A stretch of 64,000 bases of DNA, from positions 248,001 to 312,000 of the forward strand of contig JAHLMK010000004.1 of assembly GCA_019915135.1 (NCBI GenBank), in the 5' to 3' direction. The translations under genes and the position numbers were made by a program. Numbering within the stretch: the first letter of the stretch is position 1; every line of letters begins with the position of its first letter. Positions 47,220 to 56,181 of this stretch are shown here, piece by piece. This DNA is from Strobilurus pachycystidiatus (lineage: Eukaryota; Basidiomycota; Agaricomycetes; Agaricales; Physalacriaceae). Below the pieces are notes generated by a model. It made no database searches. It worked only from the letters and a program-made list of their open reading frames with translations, and was not told the origin of the DNA.

Positions 47220-49455
47220 GATTTAAAAGTCCAGCGAGGTACAGATCTGTACAATTACAAAAGTTCGTTCATTCGTTCAGTCGATCAGTTGGAGGTGTCC
47301 ATGGTGTGCGCGGTCTGAGCAAAGCCAACACGAGAGTTGGTCGTGTCGTACTCGCAATAGAATCTTTGAAGGAACGCAAATCCGTCTAAAAGGAACATCA
47401 GTCATATTCGACAGTCTCGAGGCAGAACACGCACTGATGAAGGAAAGACCACCGTCGCCAATGTCGCCAATGTCAGCAAAGACGCAATAGATACTATCAG
47501 CGTCGCCGCCGAGCATCGTGTTCATGCTCCTGGGCCAGATTTGAGCGTTGGGGACCATCTCGCAAGTCATCTATGACGACCGTCGTTTGATATAATTCAG
47601 AGGATCAGAGAATGACATACGCTGCCTATCTTGAAGTTCACGCTCTGCAGGTTGTCGTACTGGGCCTGGGTCAGCTTGAGCAGGCCGGTGGTGCTGCCAG
47701 TGGTGAGAGATATTACTCGACGATCGTCAAAATGTACCTACTTGTCCATTACGGCCCCAGTCGCCTTCTGGTAGGCAGAGAAGGCGTCGGGAGGGAGGAG
47801 GCAGAGAGTGGTACCGGTGTCTACGATGCCAGCCGCCTCAGACATGATAGTGGTGGATCCGTAGGAGATTGTCTGGTCAACACCCCAGTAGTTCGACGCA
47901 GGGCTAGTCTTGGTGATGGGAACATAGGTCATGGTGCCAGTGTACCTAAGACGTTCACATCAGTCTTCGAACAACGCCAGAAACGGGACGGAAAACTTAC
48001 TTGGACGAGTCGGAGCCACCGAAGCTGAGTTCGCCCTCACCCATGGCATCGTCGGTGGTAGGATCATAGTAGCATCCGATGGACTCGACGGCGATGGTTC
48101 CTTGGCTGAGGAGGTTATCGGTGACGGTTGGAACCGTGCTCGTGTTGGAGACGGTGCCTGTAGTATGCTAAATACGGATTGCTATGGTGCTCAAGTATCA
48201 TGCTTACCAGTAGTCAGATCAACAGGGCCAATACTAGCAAATGGTGCCGGTGAGTAGATACATCATAGACAAATGGAAATTTAGTAGCCATACCCAAGGA
48301 TGCCATCGACATCGCTGAAACCTTGAGCAGACGAGGCAACGCCAATTGACTGCTTCTCGATGACGAGGTTAGGGCCGAGTTGGCAGCTCTCGATATCTAA
48401 AATAGAACATGAGAAGACAACGCAGATAGGACAGGGCACCCACATTCAGTTCCGGTGAAGCTGCCAGAGCCATAGCTGACGTTCTAATCAGAGCGTAAGT
48501 TACGAAGGGGGATTCTGCAATGGCTGTACGAACCACTTTGTTGCGCGTGCTGCAAGAAATGGTCAGCGCGAGAGAAACTTCAGAAGTCGAGACGACATAC
48601 TCTTGCGAGGCGGGCGACGGAGTGTACTTCTTGTCAGCGCCAATCCAGGTGTTGGAGCTACCTGAAGGGTCGATGAGAATGAGTGTCGGATGTGAGCACG
48701 ACGTGGAACTTGCCGGTGTCGATGAGTAGAGTGTAGCTCTGCGTGCCAATCTGAACGGGAAGGGTGTAGGTGACACCTACCAGCCATATCTGTCAAGAAA
48801 CCCAGCGAATGTGCGCCACACATGCGACGTACCAGAGTCAGTGACGTCAATAGAGAGATCGCCGTTCGAGCCTCCAGATACACCGCTGGGTTGAGTCGGG
48901 TCGGATGGCTCAGTACTGTGGTGGTGGTGGCGCTTGCGGGCGGCTTCGTGGAAGGCGCGCGGTCCGTGAGGCTGGACGCCAGCAATGACCTTCTTGGCCC
49001 GCGCCATATCGCGAGCGAGGATGTCCTTCGCATGCTTGCAGTCTGGATGCAAGCGCGCGAAGGTGGGGAACGAGTTGACGACAGCATGGGCGGGCATGAC
49101 GGAGTGTTGGAAGCGGGAGAACATAGAGGATGGAAAGAAGGAAAGAATTCGCGCAAAAGTCGTTTTTATAATACGGTGAAGGCCACGTGTATGCATCGAT
49201 GAGGAGCGCCGTCAGTTGTAAGTGTGGCCAATTTCTTTAGCGGCTGGAAGACAAATATAGCTGCAGAGGATCACCCTGCGCGTAATGAGTGGTGCGTTTT
49301 GCTGCGCATTCATCATCGATAAGCACGCTGGAATCTCAGAACCACTACATCAGTTATTTGTGGCGACGCAAGTGGGAGGTGGGTTTCCATTCAAGGCTTC
49401 AGACTTCATGCCTGGTCCAGAGTGACGTATGGTGTAGCAGGATAAAAATACGCGT
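47220..49455 (-). repeat. Inverted segmental duplication, right arm
   Basis: Reverse-complement counterpart of 39,045-41,300; see that entry. The GACGCGTATTTTTATCCT block is found near 49,440-49,455 on the minus strand, the promoter near 49,170-49,200 and the protease from 49,097 down to 47,285. Confidence 0.8.
47285..49097 (-). CDS. Aspartic protease A1, polyporopepsin-like (copy 3)
   Basis: The start MPAHAVVNSFPTFARLHPDC at 49097 parallels copy 2, with the same linker reshaped (His-rich, then PTQPSGVSGGSNGDLSIDVT). The first catalytic DTG is split from SSNTWIGADKKYTPS by an intron at 48662-48713 whose donor is GCAAGT rather than GTAAGT, a GC-AG intron at the exact site of copy 2's GT-AG intron. 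Later exons repeat QSIGVASSAQGFSDVDGILG, YTGTMTYVPITKTSP, IVDTGTTLCLLPPDAFSAY and the ending DTTNSRVGFAQTAHTMDTSN (stop 47285). Both catalytic Asp are intact and no frame break is seen. It has no signal peptide, as in copy 2. Promoter TATA at about 49,165-49,175 on this strand. Confidence 0.88.
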
Positions 49456-50523
49456 CAAAAGGTCCACCATCAGCATCATGCAACCGTTTCCTTACCACAT
49501 CATGATAGATGTCCAGGGTGTACTCAGCGTCGATTCCGCGGAATTTTTCCGAGCATCGGGCTTCCTTTTCTCCAGGTTCACGACAAGTCAGTGGCAACCT
49601 GGAGACGACAGTCAACTATAGCCTTACAACGCTCCAATCATTTATACTTTCCGGTGGCGCGGCGAATTTTCACTGGCAGTCTTCTTTGGGTCGAATGCGA
49701 GCCGAGGTTTCGCATAGCGACCAAGTTATCGTACTCCTTCAACTGAGCATCAGTTTGCGAATTGGTCCTCTGGATGATACGTGATTGATATAGGATAGGA
49801 CCTCGCTAAATTTCGACGCCGGAAAAGCAGGTAGGGACGCGTTGTTGGCATTGTTTGCCTTGGGCTTGAGCCTTCCGACGTCTACCGGGGTCCGGATAGG
49901 TCATGTTCCGCATCTCAATCTATCTCAATCGTTCTGCTTCTGACCTTACTACCTGTACATACCACTTCTTATCTCAATGACAGGTCAGCCGCAAGCTTTG
50001 GATCTTGTGTTGGAGGAGGTGATAGTACCTACTACCCACACTGAGTGTCGACCTCTGAAATCGAGTCATCGCAAAAACGGTCGTGAAAGGTATAATGTGG
50101 AACACTGACAAGACGTCCAAGTCAAGTGTACCTAGCAATCTATGTTCAGCCATCTTCAATGTGAGCAGGGCCCAAGGGCCGGCACCACATAACAATTGTT
50201 TGAAAGTTCATGAAACATGTAAGTCATCTGAATGCGCTTGTAATGGACAATTAGCTACGGCTAGCTACATTCGACGTGCAAGAGAAACCACGGCCATATT
50301 GCATGTTATCCCGTACATCGGATCGTTTGATGCCCAGCTAGCGATACCTAGGGTGTGCAGAGGGGTTGGTAGAGAGCTCGGAACGAACCGAAAGATGGGT
50401 TTATACGAATAACAATTCTCAAGAATCAACAAGCTTCATTTTGCATTGCGCTATGCGCATTCATGATCAATGTTCAAACTTCATTGCTTTCCAAGGACCA
50501 AGGTGGGTGATCATCATTGATGG
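49456..50523. other. Intergenic, no gene recognised
   Basis: About 1 kb with only short open frames and no known motif. Confidence 0.45.
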
Positions 50524-50640
50524 CGGCGGGGCCCGGGCGCGCCGCGCCCGCGGCAGGCCGCCGTCACGCGTGGGCGCGGCGTGGCGTCAGGCGGGCCGCG
50601 GCAGCGCGGCTGAGCCCTGGGGCCTGGGCCCTGGGCCCCG
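50524..50640. repeat. Extremely GC-rich low-complexity block
   Basis: Roughly 115 bases of nearly pure G and C (CGGGGCCCGGGCGCGCCGCG and similar), directly abutting the left end of the inverted-repeat element. A shorter similar block (CCCCGGGCCCCGGGCCC) abuts its right end at about 51,107-51,124. Confidence 0.85.
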
Positions 50641-50643
50641 GAC

Positions 50644-51107
50644 TAGGGTGGCGCAGTAAACCCTAGGTTTTGATACACCTAGGGTTTACTGCGGTTATTA
50701 ACGGTATCGATACGGTATTGAAACCTCGGGGGGTATGTTTGAAGGTTTCAATACCGGCACATGACCATTTCACGTGACTTTGCTGAGCGGCGGTGCGCGC
50801 CACACACTTGGCAAGTTGTCTGAGCCTCTGAGGCTTACATGAGAAGGATGAGGGTGAGAGATTGATTTTAGCCCCCTGAACACCCAGACACTACCTCATA
50901 GCTATAATATCCAGGGAAAAACTGATTATGCTGGTCCATAACATGCTGGAAGTGGTTTGAGACGCCAGCAGAAATTGCGCCACACAGAAACAAACATGTG
51001 ACCAATTCACGTGCCGGTATCAATACCGTTTCAAACCTACGGCACCTCCGGTCGGGAGGTATCGATACCGTTACTAACACCCCCCGGAGGTTTACTGCGC
51101 CACCCTA
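50644..51107. mobile_element. MITE-like element with perfect 19-bp terminal inverted repeats
   Basis: The 464-base segment is bounded by TAGGGTGGCGCAGTAAACC at 50644-50662 and its exact reverse complement at 51089-51107. Inside are nested inverted repeats: AGTAAACCCTAGG…CCTAGGGTTTACT at about 50656-50691, and GGTATTGAAACC…GGTTTCAATACCGGCACATG at the left matched by CACGTGCCGGTATCAATACC at the right. No open frame for a transposase exists, so it would be non-autonomous. The terminal TA could be the duplicated target, as in Tc1/mariner-type elements, but one copy cannot prove that. It sits between a GC-rich block and tRNA-Glu. Confidence 0.75.
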
Positions 51108-51150
51108 CCCCGGGCCCCGGGCCCACAGTCTTCACTGTTCAGAGAAAAAA

Positions 51151-51235
51151 TTCGGATACGGGGAATCGAACCCCGAGCTAGCGCGACACAGTTGCAGATG
51201 AGAGGCGCTAATGTTAGCCGTTACACCATATCCGA
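51151..51235 (-). tRNA. tRNA-Glu (anticodon CTC) with intron
   Basis: On the minus strand, TCGGATA pairs with TATCCGA. The D arm is TGGTGTAACGGCTAACAT and the anticodon stem AGCGC/GCGCT, with loop CTCTCA…C giving CTC. A 13-base intron (TCTGCAACTGTGT) sits after position 37. The T arm is CGGGG-TTCGATT-CCCCG. Confidence 0.93.
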
Positions 51236-51348
51236 TGTTCATTCTCCGTGGCGCCATGCTTCAAGCCGGCGACTAGCGCTATCAATTGTGGTAGGGAATG
51301 TTACAGGAGATTTCTTTGCCTGGTCAGGTATATGGTTGTTCCTACGTC

Positions 51349-51803
51349 TCACTCGTCGCGCTTCCCTTTCCATGGTCTTCCGGGTATCCCACTTTGTGGG
51401 TCCCGTTTCCAAGGTCTTCCAGGGATCCCGCTTTGTGGGTCCCGTTTCCAAGGCCGACCGGGGATTCCGCTCTGAGGGTCCCGCTTCCAAGGCCGACCGG
51501 GGATTCCGCTCTGAGGGTCCCGCTTCCAAGGCCGACCGGGGATTCCGCTCTGAGGGTCTCGCTCCAAGACTGGCTCAGCACGAGCCTACACACAATCGGT
51601 AAGACGGAAGGCAGAAGGGAATTGACCACGCACCACTTCATGATTGATCCCCGCATCCCGTTGCAGCAAGTCAGAAGGCTGTTGCATCGGCTACTTGAAT
51701 CATGAGCAAATCAGGGCATAAGAGCGGAATTGAGTGGGTAACATACCGCCGCAGAAGTGGCGACGATGGCACAAGCTAGAGCGATGAGAGTGCTGAAGCG
51801 CAT
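51349..51803 (-). CDS. Secreted repeat-peptide precursor, Kex2-processed type (KEP)
   Basis: Three exons on the minus strand: 51747-51803, 51634-51690, 51349-51585 (introns of 56 and 48 bases, both phase 0); 116 residues. Exon 1 is exactly a signal peptide, MRFSTLIALACAIVATSAA. Exon 2 encodes a short propeptide, PMQQPSDLLQRDAGINHEV. Exon 3 starts ARAEPVLER and then has five identical copies of DPQSGIPGRPW joined by Lys-Arg, ending KGKRDE. KR is the Kex2 cleavage site, so secretion through the Golgi would release five identical 11-residue peptides after basic-end trimming. The repeat units differ in DNA only at synonymous sites. This is the layout of ascomycete alpha-factor precursors and of KEP/dikaritin-type RiPP precursors. 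No DUF3328 (UstYa-like) tailoring gene is seen nearby. Function unknown: signalling peptide or RiPP. Confidence 0.85.
51368..51562 (-). repeat. 39-bp tandem repeat, five units, encoding the KEP peptide
   Basis: Units at 51368-51406, 51407-51445, 51446-51484, 51485-51523 and 51524-51562. The last three (protein-proximal) are nearly identical; the first two differ from them at about 8-10 bases each. 39 bases equals 13 codons (DPQSGIPGRPW plus KR). Confidence 0.95.
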
Positions 51804-51850
51804 GATGACAATTATGGGCTCTTCTGAGCTGGGAGCCCAGAGATAGCCGG

Positions 51851-51859
51851 TATTTTATA
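51851..51859 (-). promoter_or_regulatory. TATA box of the repeat-peptide gene
   Basis: Minus-strand TATAAAATA lies 48 bases upstream of the start codon at 51803, a spacing that gives a leader of roughly 20 bases. The short leader contains a six-pair hairpin (GGGCTC…GAGCCC). Confidence 0.6.
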
Positions 51860-52588
51860 CTATCAGAGAGCTGCCGATTATCTCCCTGCGTACGGTATCG
51901 GCATCTTTGAGATGCATGGCGCCTTTATGATGGTTTGATGATAACCCCTGTGCGGGGTATGCAACGAAGGTGTATCATTCATCGTGTAATATACAGGATG
52001 AGTTCAATACATTGGGGGTGTCAGAATCCGTGTATGGAGCCCGTATGGAACGACAAGGTGTAGGTCAAGCTGCAAGAGAAATGGGAACGGGGAGCCCAGT
52101 ACCCGGGCTGTTTGATACATTCCAGACATTTTTGATACATAAAAAGTGTATGATACGCCTCAAATTGTAGGGAACTTTCATACTACAATACATACCATCC
52201 ATACAAAGAGCCTCGGAGTTCCATACCATACATCCATCGCCAAATGAGTTCCATACCCCAGCCTGCATTTCCTAAAATGATACGAAAAAGCAGTAGTTTG
52301 TGAGCGTTAACTTGAGCTTCCCATGCACAACGGGAGCTCAGCAGAGCTTGAGCAGTCCGTGATGAGACTCGCGTCGAGTTGACGAGCGGCTAGGCTTCGG
52401 TGAGATGTGCGCAGCGCTATCATGTGGCACGATCACATGCGATCTTTCTGAGCCAACGCCACATGGCCATCTTTTGGTGAGTCGGACGCAATGACAATCA
52501 TGCATCCGAGAAGAATTAGACACCCATCCTCGGCGAAAAAAGAACTAACATTCGAGCGGAAGCTGCACAGAGCTGTAGCAGGCTGTAA
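51860..52588. other. Intergenic, no gene recognised
   Basis: Upstream of the repeat-peptide gene and downstream of the first aldo/keto reductase. It contains short direct repeats (GAGTTCCATACC twice, TTTGATACATT twice near 52107-52140) but no coding frame of note. Confidence 0.45.
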
Positions 52589-53945
52589 CTAGGCTATGTT
52601 ACTAGCATCAAGGCTGCGACGAGCAAGCAAGAATAGAGTGACCACGAGGATAATCACGATCGCGTCAAAAGAAGACACGTTCATTAGGACGCGTTGCCGA
52701 ATTCCCACAGGTACAATGCTTGGTGGCCGCTTGGCCCCTGCTTCTTCTATCGCGCGGATTTCCTCCTCAGTCAAGGGTTCTGACACGAGGATATCAGCCA
52801 GTGCTGGTGATGAATTACAGATAACTGACCTAGATCCGCGACAGCGAGATATTCTTGAAGACGTTCTTTCTTCGAGCTGGTCCTGAAGTGCGATAAGTGA
52901 GATACACACCGAACATCAAAGAAGAAGAGGAAGCATACGTGACTATGACGATATCTTTGCTGGAGACCCATAACTGAATGACTTGTGCAGCGGTCGCATT
53001 ACGGGCTATTGCGATCTTCTCTACGACAGCATCGACTGGGCCCCCAGGCAAGGTCGTTATCGGACTGCGATCACAAGGTCAGTAGCGTACCTTTACGAAA
53101 CACAGATAGACCCACGCCAGGCTACTATATGCCTCGATAATGATACCGTGCTTCTTGCAATACTCGAGCGTTGGAATCGTATCTTTGTAGTTGTAAGGGT
53201 GGAGCTTAATCTATGCAACGTCAGGGGGTGTCAAACCAGTAAACAGAAGACCGCACTTGATTGACGGCAGGAGTGATTTTGGCAATCTTCAGGAGCTTTT
53301 GCAGGAGCCCAACGTCGAAGTTACTGACACCAATGCTCCTGGACCGTGTATTGAGCAAAAGCAAAAACGTATGGAACGAGTTCGCTCACTTGGCATATCC
53401 CTGTTCCTTAACCTGTTCCAGCTTCTTCCAAGTGTTCTCAAGCTCTCCCTCCGGTATCGACAGAGGGCTGTGTATGAGATACAAGTCGACATACTCGACA
53501 CCTAGCTGCACATAGGTCAATTCCACATCCACGAATTCACGTGAAGATCGAACATTGCGTAGGCTGACTTGAATCTCCTTATGCACATCTGTGCCACGGC
53601 CGCCGAATTTGGTGGTGATATACAGGTCCTTACGGTCCAGGCCGCTTTCTTTGATGCCCTGACCGGCGCCTTCTTCGGTTTGATAGTCTGTACATGCGGT
53701 GTTCAGCAGTAGCAACGCTGGTGTTTCATGGAGCAAAGCCTTACAGGCGGCAGTGTCCAGGCTATCGAATCCTGCCTCGAGGGCCTGTTCGACATACGGA
53801 GCGACATCGTGGAACTTCCAGACCGAGCCTGTCCCATACGCGATAGCGGGAATCTATCATCCAAAGTAAGCAAGGTGAACCGTCGCTCATGGAAGCCGCC
53901 TCGCACCTTATTCCCGTCGTTCAGCGTGAGTTTTCCGAAGGGCAT
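52589..53945 (-). CDS. Aldo/keto reductase with C-terminal membrane anchor (A)
   Basis: The minus-strand start MPFGKLTLNDGNK is at 53945. Exons continue [83 protein letters not shown], the segment with SIGVSN, the barrel strands VNQIKLHPYNYKDTIPTLEYC and APITTLPGGPVDAVVEKIA, and AAQVIQLWVSSKDIVIVT…SSKKERLQEYLAVADLEPLTEEEIRAIEEAGAK. The catalytic tetrad is readable: Asp (FDSLDTAA), Tyr (A-Y-YQTE), Lys (ITTKF) and His (LIHSP). The last about 40 residues end in a hydrophobic helix (FDAIVIILVVTLFLLARR) not found in ordinary members, giving a predicted tail anchor. Substrate unknown; NADPH use is inferred from the family. Confidence 0.9.
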
Positions 53946-54599
53946 GTTTACGGATTGTCCAAGGTTGACGATGGGTGCTGAGAAGAGTCTGACTGTCCTA
54001 GGGCGCACATTGGTAAGCACCAGCCGAGCGTTCCGATGGCGTCATCAGGCTTGCCCAGTGAGCGCAATATGTCAGGCCTATGGTGGAATGGCGAAGATAA
54101 AGAGCGCTCGACAAGTAAAGTCGGTTTCTCTATCGTAGACTAAGAGATTGTCGGAGGAGGAGGACAAGCTCTGCCTTCCTGATCGGGCTGTGATCGGCCG
54201 CCTCTTGCCGCCACGTCAAGCCCTCGACTGAACGTTGGCATTGCTGGATTGAGCCTTGAGACACGCGCCAAATTGGAGGCGCGCGTCTATTGAGCGATTA
54301 TGTATGGTATAGTAACTCACAATCTCTACTCTTCGCACCAGGACAAGCCACCACATCGAAATTAACGCTACATCAACAGACAATTGATGACACCTTCGAG
54401 TATAAGTGCAACTAAAGCCCGTTGTAGCTCCAGATGTGCCCTCGTTACCAGTCAACCCATCGTAGAATACTTCCTCCTCGGTCAACGGATATCATCCGAA
54501 TACGATCGAGACTAACTTGGAGGTGAGCGTTACGAAGGCTTAATCAGAAGGTGGCCACCAACCCAAACTTTATTGAAAAATGTTTACCGCGCGCAAGTC
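53946..54599. other. Spacer between the two aldo/keto reductases
   Basis: No gene is seen. It contains the promoter of reductase A and the 3' flank of reductase B. Confidence 0.4.
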
Positions 54600-55881
54600 C
54601 TAGTAGCACATTTGCGCCAGTACAAGTAACGCAACTATCAACATCACCAGCAAGCCGTACGGAGAATATGCGTTTGCCTTGACACGCCTGACCATGGATG
54701 CGAAAGTGGTCGTTCCAGACGGGCCCTTGGCACCAGCCTCTTCGATAGCCAGTATCTCCTCTTCCGTTAATGGTTCCAGCTCTGCAACGGCCAGGTACTC
54801 CTGTAGACGTTCTTTCTTCGAGCTGGTGCTGTAGAGGCTCAGTATACTGCTCACGTAGACAACGGCCCGACCTACGTGACGACGACGATGTCCTTGCTGA
54901 GGACCCACAGTTGGATGATCTGGGCAGGAATGGCATTCCGCTTCTTGGCTATCGAGTCCAGGACAGGGTCTACGGGTCCACCGGGCGTTGTTGTTATGGG
55001 TCTGTATGTACGCCGTCAGAGAAATTAAGATACTGACATCGGCTGCAAAGTAAGACTCACGTCAGGCTACTGTACGCTTCCACAACGATCTCATGCTTCT
55101 TGCAGAAGTCAATTGTAGGCTGTCTCTCTTTGTACGAGTATGGGTCCAGTTGAATCTGCAGGAAAGTTCTTAGATGCTGGTGTACAAAGCCGGTATAAGA
55201 AAGACGGACCTGATTGACAGCGGGAGGTATCTTTGCGACGCCCATTATCTGCTGGAGGTCCTCGACGTAGAAGTTACTGACACCAATGCTCCTACAGCAA
55301 ATTCAGCAAACTTGAATCCTCAGCATAGAAATCCTTACTTGGCGTATCCGTCCAACTTGGCCTGTTCCATTTTTTTCCAGGTGCCAGTTTTATCGCCTCC
55401 CAAGGCTCTGGGAGAATGTATCAAGTAAAGGTCGACGTAGTTAACGCCAAGCTGGTGTCATGTTAGTATTCCGAACGGGCAGATATTACTGGAGAGCCGC
55501 ACGTTACTCAGACTGATCTGAATCTCTTCAGTCACATCGGCGCCACGCCCACCGAACTTGGTTGTGAGGTAAAGGTCATCGCGACTGAGTCCGCTCTCCT
55601 TGATTCCTGCAGCAACGCCTTCTTCGGTCTGATAAACTGCGGTACACAGGTCGGTCGGTCAGAATACAGGAAGGCAACGGATCCTCACATGCGGCGGTGT
55701 CCAAGTGGTCGAATCCAGCTTCGAGAGCCTGCTCGACGAACGGGGTGACATCCGTCCATTTCCATTTCGATCCCGTCCCATATGCAATCACTGGAATCTA
55801 TACAGAGTCGGCGGGAGAGCTGCAAGCAAGAGTAGTGCGCACCTTGTTTCCGTCGTTCAATGTATAGGTGGTGAAAGGCAT
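54600..55881 (-). CDS. Aldo/keto reductase with C-terminal membrane anchor (B)
   Basis: Paralog of the preceding gene, same orientation. It starts MPFTTYTLNDGNK at 55881, then [157 protein letters not shown], and IIQLWVLSKDIVVVT with SSKKERLQEYLAVAELEPLTEEEILAIEEAG. It ends SPYGLLVMLIVALLVLAQMCY at 54600. All four catalytic residues (Asp, Tyr, Lys, His) are visible. The terminal hydrophobic helix again suggests membrane anchoring, probably at the ER. The two reductases lie next to the secreted-peptide gene; a link is only positional. Confidence 0.9.
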
Positions 55882-56181
55882 GGTCGATGTAGGAGAGAGA
55901 GATAGGCGCGTTATCGACTATCGCCATGCGAGAGAGAATAAGCACCGGCCCGACGGCCAATCACGTAGGGTCGACAGGGCGCATACACATGCTGTTTATA
56001 TGTGCGCCACGAGCCAGGCGGAGACACCCGCTGCATTCATTGCGAGCTACACGAGACTTGGCAGAAGGTGGTCGAAGAACTGAAGAGGGCCAAGAGGCCC
56101 AATTGAGCCGCATGCCGTCGGCAGATTTGCCGCAGAGGATGACAGCGATTCGACGCTTGCCATAGGCTGTCATCAGCATCC
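55882..56181. other. Bidirectional promoter region
   Basis: 300 bases between the divergently transcribed reductase B and the BTB gene. No gene is seen. Confidence 0.4.

Noticed and set aside
50656..50691. AAACCCTAG-type telomere-like sequence
   Set aside because: It is only two inverted occurrences inside the palindromic element, with no tandem telomeric array.
51368..51562. CRISPR-like array
   Set aside because: The units are contiguous with no spacers, and the genome is eukaryotic. The repeat is coding.
51239..51656. Alternative open frames over the 39-bp repeat (minus EAGPSERNPRSAL frame and two plus-strand frames)
   Set aside because: Their repeats change residues from unit to unit, and they lack a signal peptide. 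Only the DPQSGIPGRPW frame is invariant.
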